Made by a program: the position numbers and the translations under genes
Shown: piece after piece, positions 11,628 to 22,170 of the stretch
Position numbering within the stretch: the first letter of the stretch is position 1
How the letters are laid out: every line of letters begins with the position of its first letter
The notes under the pieces: model-generated
Database searches by the model: none
Seen by the model: only the letters and a program-made list of their open reading frames with translations
What the model was told of the DNA's origin: nothing
Assembly (NCBI GenBank): GCA_015501585.1
Contig: JADNRY010000003.1
Location: 248,001-312,000 of the forward strand
DNA: 64,000 bases
Source: Rhodocollybia butyracea
Taxonomy: Eukaryota; Basidiomycota; Agaricomycetes; Agaricales; Omphalotaceae
Reading direction: 5' to 3'

Positions 11628-12488
11628 TATAGGTTGTTCATGCCAACCCTCGTTTGAGCTTTGCCCCGCTTGTTCAAGTTGCATCACGATCCGTATCACA
11701 TTATAAATATTTTTGTTCCTAGGGTCGCATAGAAACTACGATGGCGAGAAAACAAATAAGTATGTTTTGCAACGAGCCTATGGCTCGTTGTGCAGAATGG
11801 GTGAGCAACGTGAATCATTCATGCTACTAACCGGCTCGCGTTTGTCGGTCAAAGCGGTTCGACCTCACATTGTGACTGTGCTCGTTCACAGGGGCACGGT
11901 ACAATAATGGGTGAGCAATGGGTGATATGCTAACTTATACCCGATACATTTCATCGATAACTGACTGAAGGTGACAATTATATATCAAACGATCTTCATA
12001 CCCTGCAGTTAAATTATTCAGTAAGCCTTGCTTCATGATGTTCAAATTACCTTATTTTCGAGCTCAAAACAGTTTCCCCAATATTTCCCCGACCACTGGT
12101 TCCGGCCTCAAGGCCCCATCACTTAGAATTGTCCCTGCTGATGATGGTGACCATCCTTGCTTGGAAACTAGAATATTCAATATTCTGCTCGGAGGCAGTA
12201 AATAATAAAGTATATAAAAGAGAGAGAAAAACAGTATTATACCGCATTCCCTCGTTCTCGTCTTGTCTTCGCTTTCCTCCCTTCACTCGTTGTTTGCCCA
12301 AGACAGGTTCTTGTAGGATTTAATTTTCTGATTTTCAAGTTCATTGGTAGGTGCTGGGTGTCTTCCAGTATCTTCCCAAGTGCATTTGACCGAACTATGG
12401 GTTAGGTTGTCGAGCGTATTTCCGTCTCTACCTTCTCTTTCGCTCAGCTGGATACTTTCTTGTGCTTTCGTTATCCAAGTTATTCTCA
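11628..12488. promoter_or_regulatory. Intergenic region with TATA box of the secreted-protein gene
   Basis: No gene was found over ~860 bp. A good TATA box, tatataaaag, lies at 12211-12220, about 270 bp before the ATG at 12489. A pyrimidine-rich leader (ctcgttctcgtcttgtcttcgc-like, 12245-12310) follows, as in highly expressed fungal genes. Confidence 0.55.
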
Positions 12489-14023
12489 ATGCTTTTCAAA
12501 TCATTACTGCTTGCGCTAGCTTACATCACGGCTAGCAACATCGCGGCACCTATTTTCCGTCGTGAGGTCCCTCAAGGTACTGATTTTCCTGGTTATAATA
12601 GGATGTGCCTCACCTTTTTCAGAGCACTCTCATGAAAACATCTTGATCTTGATGCGAGATGCCATTGCTTTGGGAAGCAACCCTCAGAATATTGGCGATC
12701 CCGTGTTCGGATTGTTAGGCGATGCAGCTGCTGCTGGTGGCTTAGGAGACACCTCTGATGTCGAGTGTCTACAACAAAATACTGCCGACCTGGCATTCAC
12801 CAATGCCAAAACCTCTGGAAATGTCACTTTAATGACGGCTGCTCTGGTGTACCGTGCATTGGAACGCAACACGGGCTCTGTCGGTCTTCAATCAAACGCT
12901 TGCACGAGCACTACCGCTACTAACCCAGAAATTGCGGCCATTTCCCAGCACCAGGTCTGCTATGCCATTTATTTTACTGTGCCAAAAATGTCTAAATGTT
13001 CTTTCCACTTAGGACCCTGCTTCGACTGGTGCTGCTGCTACCAACAAAGCCATCGTTCTGACACTTGCTCAGCAGATCGCCTCTATTGGTGGTGATCCTC
13101 TTCAGGCCCTCCAATCTGGTACTTTTGCTCCCGGTACTATTGGTGACCCCACAGCAGCAGGTACGTGGATGATCGCAATGAACCGCCAAACCCTCTAATA
13201 AGGTCAATTTATAGGCAACACATGCGATAACATAGTTAACGAGGTCAGCGCTCTTCGTTCTCTATCTCAGACTTTTTTATCTGACCAGTTATAAAGGGAT
13301 GTATCAACGCTGACAACAAACTTGTTGATGATGCCACGTCCGCTGAGATCGAGGCCGCTGTGTCTGGGAAAGCCTCTGGAGCGACTGCAACAGTCACAGC
13401 TGCAGCTAAAGTTGCTACTAACAGCGTTGATGCTGCTTCCTGTCCTGGTAGGTCAGAATATCGCTTGTCGGGATATAGACTAATGGGATTCTGCGATAGC
13501 ACCGGTGACAGTAACTGTTACAGGGGCAGCCACTGCTGCTGCAAGTTCCACTCCCTCCCCTGGTCGTGAGTTTCCATTTTCTTTTGATGGTAGTGTATTA
13601 GTTCTAACCTTGCTACTTTAGAAAATCTCCAAACGTTCTCTGGAAATCGTAAGTAGCTTACATCTTTCTGGTAATTGAACTATCTTTGATTGCTCCGTAG
13701 TCGGTGGCTCCTTGCCTCCTGCGGTCACTGCTGGAGGAAGAGGATTCGTTGTCGCAGGACAAAGTGAGCCGGCTTCTTCCCTATTCCTGACTGGATTTTG
13801 TGATGACACGATATACCTGTAGCTGGTGATTCTTTCGTCAACCTCTCTGCTGCTTTGCAGAGATCCTGCTCGGTTCAAAACAACGCATGTGCTGATGCCG
13901 CCAACTCAGGGGCCGCTCAAGGAGGTCAGTGTTCTTTGTTCATTATCTGAAAGCTCTATTTGACGAGTCGTAGTGAGCGTCGGTGACTGTAACGCACAGG
14001 AGACACAATGCAATGCTGCTTAA
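12489..14023 (+). CDS. Secreted mushroom glycoprotein of the 'macrofage activating glycoprotein'-like family
   Basis: At least nine small exons are joined by canonical introns. The protein has a signal peptide (MLFKSLLLALAYITASNIAA) and a dibasic site (FRRE). An N-terminal repeat-like domain reads ENILILMRDAIALGSNPQNIG, then GLLGDAAAAGGLGDTSDVEC. A Thr/Ala-rich linker (APVTVTVTGAATAAASS) is followed by a conserved C-terminal module: NLQTFSGN..GGSLPPAVTAGGRGFVV, then FVNLSAALQRSCSVQNNACADAANS, ending in SVGDCNAQETQCNAA. The paired cysteines indicate an extracellular fold. Agaricomycete databases, as I recall, use the quoted name for this architecture; the biochemical function is unknown. It neighbours GH16 and nuclease genes that are also secreted. 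The order and frame of exons are well supported by the C-terminal module. Confidence 0.75.
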
Positions 14024-14207
14024 GTCGGCACCAGTGATAGTTTTGAAAAATTCAAAGATGAATAGCTCTAGGATGTATCCATAACCCATTTCTTACATAC
14101 CCTGGCAATACATTTCAGTGAAGGCTCAAAAAGTATCATTAAGTGAGAGTCAGGTATGAGTTTAACTATGTATCTACTTATACCTATGCCGTGGTTATTA
14201 TTAAATG

Positions 14208-15836
14208 TCATTGTAACAATCCCAAGCATGCCACCAAGAACATGAGTAAAACGTTGTGCAAGGAGAAGGAGAAAGTGGCTGCAGAGTTGGTGGGCACAGA
14301 AGAGGAGTTTTCCGTGGAAGAGGTCGCTGGAGCCTCTGGCGTAGACGAAGACCCCACATCTCCTGGCGTAGACGAACTTCCCGTAGAGGTCGTCCCATTT
14401 CCGCTACATAATGTTTCCGCAGTTAAAACAAAAGATACCGTGCTCCACAAGACGAAAACATACGTGGAGAACACTTTGAGATAATTAATCTCAAAATAGG
14501 CATCATTATAATTACTTGCCGTCTGAACCAGATCAGTACATTCTGAGGCGACGGAGCTACAAGTCTCTTGGAAGATTGCTTGATTTCCCGCAAATGCACC
14601 TATTGGAAATGTTATTCATTCATCGTCTTCAGTATCTAGAGTTGGAGCATACCACAAATATCAATGTACTATATATAGGATAGAGATTAATATGTCGATA
14701 ACTGAAATGCTAAAGGCCCCTGCTTACCAAAGTGATAATCTGAGGCCCGAATGCCGATGTTGGTGAACATCCACTAGCGGGGTACCAGGCGCTCGGAGTT
14801 GGCCAAGAGCTTGGATCTGGAACAGAGGATGAAATGTCGGTAGGAATCGAGCTTCGGTTAAAGAACCACATTGCGATTCCCGAATCATCCCATAAAGCCG
14901 CATACACACCTCCCCCGTTCTCACTGAATCCGGCCCCGAACGTATTGGGTTGAGTCTCTCGAACAATGCACCCAGTATCTTCGTCTGAGGCAAGATCAAC
15001 AGTGCAGTTGGAGTTAGTCGTGATACCGGTCTGGTTTGATTCTGCAGAAGTGGCTTGGTCGCACAAATTTCCCGTGTGCAGTGAGTATTGATTCATGGTG
15101 GCATTGTTTACGTTTTCCACGATATCCATCTCTCCTAAAGAAAGTACAAACTCTTCATTTTTTTTCGGCAGAGCTTTTGTTGGCTGAACTTCACTAGCCT
15201 TGTGCGGGCCAGTTTTGACCTTGTGTAAATAAAGATGGCCATACTGAGCACTGTGGTTATGATCAGCATACACTGAACGTGCCATACGTTCCCCATACGT
15301 ACACCGTAGGGAATATGGACAGCATCGAACAAAAGTATACTGCCAATAGACATCAAGGAAAGACTTTCCAAGTAAACGGTATTTCGCCCGAAGATGCTGT
15401 CTCCAACACCACTAGTAGTATTGTCGACTTGGTAAACCAAGGAGTTAGTTTATACAGGATGACTACTATAACTTGCACAACATCTTTACCTTTGATAATT
15501 ACATGACCAGTACTACTGTCGACGTAGGTCAAGTTTGCGGCAACAGCGTCAGGTTGCGAAAGGAAATGGACGTTTCCTAAGCCGTGCGGGAGGATAAGCA
15601 GAATAAGCACCACTGAGAGGTTCAAACTACATACCTTTATTATTGAAGTCGATAGCACTTGCATTATATTTAAACCCCGACAAGCTACAATGGGTAGTCA
15701 GTAAATGGTAGCATGCGGTAGACAGTGCGAACAAGTTTGAGCCGCTGAGATTCTGAGATATCGTGTAAGTTTGGGCAAAGGTCGTAGCAAAGAAAGTGGT
15801 CGCCAGTACAACAACATTGGTCATGGTCACGGTCAT
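14208..15836 (-). CDS. GPI-anchored GH16 family glucanase-like glycosyl hydrolase
   Basis: The start is ATG 15836, with signal peptide TNVVVLATTFFATTFAQ. The core reads NVHFLSQPDAVAANLTYVDSS, KVDNTTSGVGDSIFGRN, SILLFDAVHIPYG|CSVWPSLFTQGQNWPAQ|GEMDIVENVN. GEMDIVE is the GH16 catalytic ExDxxE motif with both carboxylates present. ALWDDSGIAMWFFNRSSIP and the C-terminal NYNDAYFEINYLKVFS are family features. A Ser/Thr-rich tail and terminal hydrophobic segment (VLLMFLVACLGLLQ) predict a GPI anchor. GH16 enzymes cleave or remodel beta-1,3/1,4-glucans, so cell-wall action is likely. The intron at 15135-15198 needs a GC donor (GCTAGT) to keep the catalytic motif in frame. Confidence 0.88.
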
Positions 15837-16013
15837 GGTTGAAACGTTGAAGCTCTGGGAGGTTACGGTGAAGCAGAGTTTTTATATCTAGTTGTGACCA
15901 TTCTCCGCAGTCTTCGACTTTGAAAAGGACATAATTTCCACCAGGCGGATGCCTCGTGGTACAAAACGATCGTATTATTACTACAACTCGAACAGTTGAA
16001 CTTCAACTGTTCC

Positions 16014-18357
16014 TTAACATAACCGTACTTTACCCACTGACGGGTCATGATCACTATTGAACGGTAAAAATTTAGTCAACGGCGGCAAGAATAGAGAGAA
16101 ACTATCACACCTGGCACGATCATTAATGTTGGGAAGCCAGTTGTTGACCTAAGTATATAGAAATCTCAAAATAAGGAAGGCGTGGGGAAAGAGTAAAATA
16201 CTTGCATGTATGTGCTGAATAGCATTCTCTCGTGCGGCCAAAGCCGGTGAAACAAATGCATGATCCAATTGCTCCGAATTTTGGTCGAAAACATATGTAT
16301 AACGTTCCACTGGGTCGACATTAGCCAATACGTCCATCTCATCCATAATGGCTGTCAAAGACGCAAATACAGAGCGCGTCTCGAGGTATTCATTGCAGTC
16401 TCCTGCGACCAGGACATTGGCATTCTCGTCAATGTCTAGCACTGACTGGACAAAGTCCTAAACGGCGAAATCAGGGAATCATGTAGGGTAGGGAAAAAGC
16501 ATGAGTTACAGCCACCAGTTCTACCTGCGATGTGCGCTTAGCAACAGGGGAGTTTACAGGTGGTCGGGGGCTGCCTTGCGTGGATGAGGAACCATCTTTG
16601 GATTCCAGATGTAAATTTACAGTGAACAGAGTAGCGTTGCCATTCGTTTGCCACTCAGCTACTAATGGCTTTCTAGAATCCTCCCAAGCACTATTATCAG
16701 GATCAATTCGACCAGGGTTCAGGCTAGAGGTGTAATCTATCAATGATTAGACAGAGGATAGTGAAGTGTTGCTGACCTCAGCTTTGGAGCTCCGGCATTA
16801 TTACTCACTGCGATGGGTTCTGTAGCCGTACCCGCTGGAGAGCCACCAACCAAGTTGATTTTTTGCGAGCGGTATCTACGATGCAATCGTCAGAACAGTG
16901 CTCAAGGACGATGGAACGTATTGACTGACAAATAAGCTTGACGAATATTGCCTCCAACTTCTCCACCGTCTGCATCGTTGACGGGATCAATGACAACAAA
17001 GTCATATATTGCTCCATTGATGTTGGCGATCGCGGATATCAGGTTAGAAAGCGTAACATTAGAACTGACAACCCCGTCGAGTCATCCGTGGCACCGTCAT
17101 TGTCTTGAATTTCTTGCAAAAACACTATATCAGGGCTCAGCAGATCAACCGCGATGTGGGTAGCCACCGCTGGGAGTTGAGTCGCAGTTGGACCAAAATT
17201 ATCGATCTAAAATGAAATTTCAATATTTTTGTTTTTGAAAAGAATAGAAGCTCACGTTATAATCACCAAATGTGACAATGCAGATATCCGTTATATCAGC
17301 GGTGATATTCGTGGGAGGTGCAGTAGTGGTCGGCGTAGAAAGAACTTTGGGTGCCGTAAGAGGTAGTATGTAGTAAAAACCAAACCTAATAATTCATACT
17401 AAGCTTGGAAAATACCATCATGATGCACAAGGAAGGCAAGCGTACTGGTATTGGACCACTCCTGTGATATCAGATAATGTAACACCGAGCGACACATTTG
17501 GATTTTCTGAACCGTCGAGTGGACTGCCAATAATGACTGCCTCTGGATTTGCATCAGGAATGTTGTCGGGGCCTATTGTGAGGGATAGTCCACCGCGACT
17601 ATTGAGTCCCGTTACAGGCCAGTTTCCCACCACCCAGAATTCTCCAAAGTCATCCGGAAAAGCGACCGAAAGCGGAGAAGGGACTGTCACGAGTTGGCCT
17701 TCAAGACTTGCCCAAAAATCTAGGCCGAAGTCAGTCGGTACTAGCGTCGCATTGACCGTGTCTTGCTCGAACTGAGCGTTTGGTACGGAGAGCCATCCAT
17801 CAGGGCCTGCGCCTTTGATTTAGCCATTTTTTTTCAAAAACTGATGGGTATTCAAACCTTCATCAAGAGCTGATAGAGCTTGAGTTGGTGGAATTCTATC
17901 GGTACCGAGTACCACCGGAGTAACGGTGTTGCCAGTGGATAATACAACAACATCTTCCGCGCTAGGGGAGGTGATCTCAGTTCCCGTAAGATAATCTGGC
18001 TCATCGCTGGAGCGAAATTCGGTTACGGATCCACTGATGTTAACTTCATCGCCGATAGCGACTTTGTCGAGAACGGTAGAGCTTTCCGAGAAGATGAAGA
18101 GACCATTGGATGCGCGCACATCAGAGGAAGGGGTGCCCGAGATATAAAAACCTTCGCTGCTCTAGTGAAATGTTTAGGTGACTTTGATCGCAAAGAGTAG
18201 ATATGCATACCATGGCTGTTACTATCCCAGTCACATTAGATACTGTTTTACCAGAGACAGGGGATAGGAAAGTAATCCCTTGCACCTCTGTAACAAGAGT
18301 GGAGCGGGTGATGCAAATCGCAGAGAGGCAGAACGTCAATAGAGACAGTCTTTTCAT
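16014..18357 (-). CDS. Extracellular endonuclease/exonuclease/phosphatase-family nuclease
   Basis: ATG 18357 begins a signal peptide (KRLSLLTFCLSAICITRS). The N-terminal half contains an OB-like region: EGFYISGTPSSD, KVAIGDEVNISGSVTEF. It is followed by VTPVVLGTDRIPP. The C-terminal half is a DNase I-like EEP domain: metal-binding Glu in DIVFLQEIQD, His in TVNLHLESK, Asp/Asn in VLVAGDCNEYL, and the terminal SDHDPSV motif, which joins across the last intron. The layout matches bacterial ExeM/NucH-like extracellular nucleases and their fungal relatives. Likely role: degradation of external DNA for nitrogen and phosphate. The stop is TAA at 16014-16016. Four GATAAG sites lie upstream (18688-18714). 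The usual GDFN is GDCN here, with the essential Asp and Asn retained. Confidence 0.85.
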
Positions 18358-18881
18358 GCTGATCTCTTACGGAAATGTACTCAAACCGCGAGAATAGCAA
18401 GCCAAGGGAAATTGCTTTCTGCGACAACAAGCTTTTATAGCAAAGATAATCCACATGGAACGAGCCCATTCACATGAAACGAAGACCATCTACCTGCCAA
18501 TTTTTTTTGTAGAATTATGATTAAAGCAGGCCAAGCATGCGGCATTTTGAGCCACACGTTCGCTGAAATGAATGGTGTACTGTTCAGAACCAGGATGTCC
18601 ATGCGCGACAGCAGTAGGTCAAAGCACTTGAAGTCTTCACGATCTTAGTATTTTTAGATTGTTGAAAACTTGCACAAGTCTAGGCATGATAAGTGATAAG
18701 GATAAGGTGATAAGGTAACAGACTGAGCATTACGTAATTCCAGTCTATGAGGCTTCTTCGACGTCAAACATGGACACAAAATCCTCAAACACCTTCATTC
18801 GTTCACTTAATCCGCGGCGTAAGTGGCTCTCTCGAATCGGATGCCTGTGCCTTCACAGTGAGGCTCACAGATTATCCGATT
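18358..18881. promoter_or_regulatory. Nuclease promoter region with GATA-factor cluster
   Basis: Four GATAAG hexamers sit within 27 bp at 18688-18693, 18695-18700, 18701-18706 and 18709-18714, about 330 bp upstream of the nuclease start. WGATAR sites are bound by AreA/Nit2-type nitrogen regulators in fungi. The rest of the region shows no gene. Confidence 0.5.
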
Positions 18882-21800
18882 TTATTTGACCACGCACCTC
18901 TGTTTCTTATTGGTGACATCTCCGTCTGATATTGCGTGTTCCACCCATTCCTCATCGACATCAACATCTAATACTTCTCCATCCAAGAACATGACTTTAT
19001 ACCGTCCGCCTTGCGATACTTTGGAGTGATACCTGATGCACCATCCAATAGAAGGTATGAACCGCGTCTGCAGCGCGTGCGCGGAAGCCACAAGTTCTGT
19101 AGTACAAAGTGGATTGAGATACCAAGGAGTGATGTCAGACGTTGTTAGCGAGAGAGCCTTGGACGGGTAGTCAACTTCTTCAGACTGCCTGTGAAGGGGA
19201 CCATGCGATTCGTTGGATATTGAGGAAATTTTAGGAGGACGTGGTGCAAGTTTAATATCGACAGACGGCATGGAGAATGACTGTGCTAGTGTACGTGAAC
19301 CACTTACGACCCTGTTGAGGATGGGAGAGTGACTGTCAAGCAAAGGATGTGCGAGTGGGGAAGAACCACTGTGGCCCGAGTCATGAGGTACTCGGAACGT
19401 TACATCGTGCTCATTCCCCGCCTCTTCTTTTTCAGCCGCTTCAACAGTTTCACAAACGTGCATGAACTGTGACAGTTGTTTGATTGATTGAATCTCCACA
19501 TTTGAGAGTCTTGTTTCCGAGGATAAATCAAGATTTGAGATATTGAGAGTCCGCTTCTTCCATTCTTTTCCCTGAGGACCAGATACATATTGCGCGATTT
19601 CAAGCGAGTTCTTCTGCCTAGAGTATCGAAGTCGCATATAAGCTCTATCTTCATCGGTACTTGCTATCTGAGGGAGCCTGTTGGTCGTCGTTGTCACTAG
19701 GTGTGAGAACATTATTTCGAGGTCTGCTTGAGGGGCATTAGCCATCAGAGTACATTTCATAGTGGGTTCGTGCAGCGTCATCTATGGCAGAAAATCAATA
19801 GTAATCAGGAAGCAAAGGTATATCCTTACTCTAGGTGTACGTTGCTTCAGTCGGTCAATAAGATCGCGGGCATCATTGTATTGAGCCCAATACTCTCGGG
19901 GTAACGTCTCGATGGTATATACTGACTGAGAATCTGTGAGACAACAAGGTGCATCATGATGTGGTGCCGCATAAATCTCGACCTAGGAAAAATGAGTACA
20001 ACCAGGATTCAACAAGTAAGCTCTTGTACCTCGTTGCCTTCATGATTTACGACGAAAACCTCCGTTCCAGGTTTACCTCTTCGTCTTTCACCTTCACGAA
20101 AGTCTACCAGCAGTGAACGAGAGGGAAGAATAGTAATTTGGCCGTTGACCGTTTTATGAACTCTGGCAGAGAGTAAAGAGGTATTGAGGGGCAGAGGCCG
20201 TGTCGTCCCAATTGGTATTTGAGTAGTGGACGACTCCTGTTACGAAATGAATGAAAAGGTATAGAGGAAGATACTGAGCATGGTATTACCGAGTCAGATC
20301 GCTGTTCTTCCAAACCCCTATAATTTCTGCCTGGGTCGGTGAGTTTGTCGACTTCATGTTCGGTGGATTCCGAATCTGATTGAATCTCGGGGCGATCGCG
20401 TACTTGAGAACGAGCGTTTCCAGAGAGATCTGATTGAATCTCGGGGCGACCGCGTACTTGAGAACGAGCGTTTCCAGAGAGATTCAACGACACATGTCTA
20501 CGACCGCCGTGGTCGACGACGGTCACCGGCTTAGTGGGTTCCGATACAACTCGTCGGTCTCCTAATGATATTTCATCGCTCAGGATCCGCCTAAGATCGG
20601 CATTTTGAATCTCTCGAAGTGGTAATCTGCTGGTCTTGCCAGTTGCCTCATTGATAGTTTTGAAGGAAGAGGGAGCTCTAAAGGGAATCGATTGAGGTTT
20701 GGATGTTCTAATTTGACCGGCTTGAGGAACTGAGACAGAACGCTTCAGAGGGGTGTCAGGATGCCGGGAGTCCAAAAACGCATCGAAAGATATAGAACTA
20801 AGATTTTGCCTGCGGTTAGCATCCTGGGTTGACGGAAGTTATGTTGATCTATGAATTGAACTGGGATGACCCTTACCACTCGTATCAGGCTCGAGACGAA
20901 GTTTGTTGCCAGTGCTGAAATAGTTGTTGGGATCGTATAGCGTCCGTGCAGTATATTTTCGAACAATTGGTCGGTGGAGGATCCCTGAATTTGCTCAGTC
21001 GGTTGGCATATGATATTGTGCACTAATCTACCTGGAACGGCGGTTTTCCAACCAGACAGATAAACACAATACAGCCCAAGGACCATATATCAGCGCTATA
21101 GTCGTAAGGTCTTCGTGAAATAAATTCTCTGTGGAAAAAGTAAGCCACAGCATTTGTTCGAGGACGCAAACTGATATTACGGAGCGGTGTACTCTGGACG
21201 TGATAATAATGTGATTGCTGTATGATCTTGTGTCGGAAGGCGTATTGATAGATCAAGATTAGAAAGTTTCTGGAAAAGAAATTCAACAATGATTAGATAG
21301 GAAGCAAGAAATATGCTAACAATTCTGTAGTGTTCAGTTAAGAGTACATTTTCGGGATTGATATTACGATGAACGACGTGGTTCTTCTTCAAGTATGCAA
21401 GACCATCCAAGATAGGTTTGAGGACTGTACGAGTTTGTCCTTCGCTTAGACGACCATCTTGATGATCGGCGAGAAAGTCTGCAAGAGAGCCCGCCGAGCA
21501 TAGTTCGAGAATCTGAATTCGGTAACTGGAAGTGGAGAACGTAGAGAGCAAGGATACAATGCAAGGATGACATAACGTTTGGTACAGCGAAATTGAAGAG
21601 GGCGAGTGCGATTTATCCAGTCCAGTCTATCAAGGCGTTCAATACATTGCAAAGGTGACGAGAGACTATTCAAACCTTTTTCAGGGCAACCAGCCTATTC
21701 TTAAGGCGACCGCGCTTGCATCTGGCGCGATAAACATTGGACGCGACGTTACTCGCAATGTGTTCCAAAATGTCATAGTTCTAGAACCCAGGTAAGGGTG

Positions 21801-21925
21801 AGTCAAGCCAGGATCTAAAGTTATTAATTCATGACTGTACTCACATCTGCACCATCCTTTCCGTGACCGTCGGAGGATAACACATTGGTCTTCGTCTCCC
21901 CATCGTTTGAGCGTCCAGGGTACAT
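18882..21925 (-). CDS. PLK4-like polo family protein with degenerate (pseudo)kinase domain
   Basis: ATG 21925 begins MYPGRSNDGE; the kinase-like domain runs from about residue 28 to 290. The lysine motif VALKK is present (58-62). The Gly loop is replaced by HIASNVASNVYRA. The catalytic HRD is HRN (148-150), and the loop Lys is Asn (HRNINPEN). DFG is NLD (168-170). APE, DIWSLGCIVF and the helical lobe are kept. After a Ser/Arg-rich linker with a 54-bp tandem duplication come cryptic-polo-box features of the PLK4 type: NGQITILPSRSLLVDFREGE, EVEIYAAPHHDAPCCL, YWAQYNDARDLIDRLKQRTP, MKCTLMANAPQADLEIMF. The C-terminus resembles a polo box. All parts join by standard introns. Family identity is well supported; catalytic inactivity is inferred from four missing motifs. 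Confidence 0.8.
20375..20482 (-). repeat. Tandem 54-bp in-frame duplication within the PLK4-like gene
   Basis: There are two adjacent copies (20375-20428 and 20429-20482) that differ at one or two bases. Each encodes an 18-residue unit, LSGNARSQVRxRPEIQSD with x = G or D, in the linker between kinase-like domain and polo boxes. Length is a multiple of three, so frame is preserved. High identity suggests a recent slip or duplication. Confidence 0.85.
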
Positions 21926-22170
21926 ATAGTTGAAGTTTGAAGGTTCGTAGATATTGATGAGCGTGAGAATTCAGATGTGGTTTCGCGATCACGTGTACAC
22001 AACTTGCGGCAGAATGTAGGTAATAAGCCAGCCCGGTACTTCTCAAGCTATCTTCGAGCTTCCTCTGATTCCAACAATGGCGAACACGGTCGAAGGACGC
22101 CGAGTCGTCATCTGATTTCATAAATGCTACAATTCCGATTTTCCTATGTACTTGATTATGGGTTTAATAT

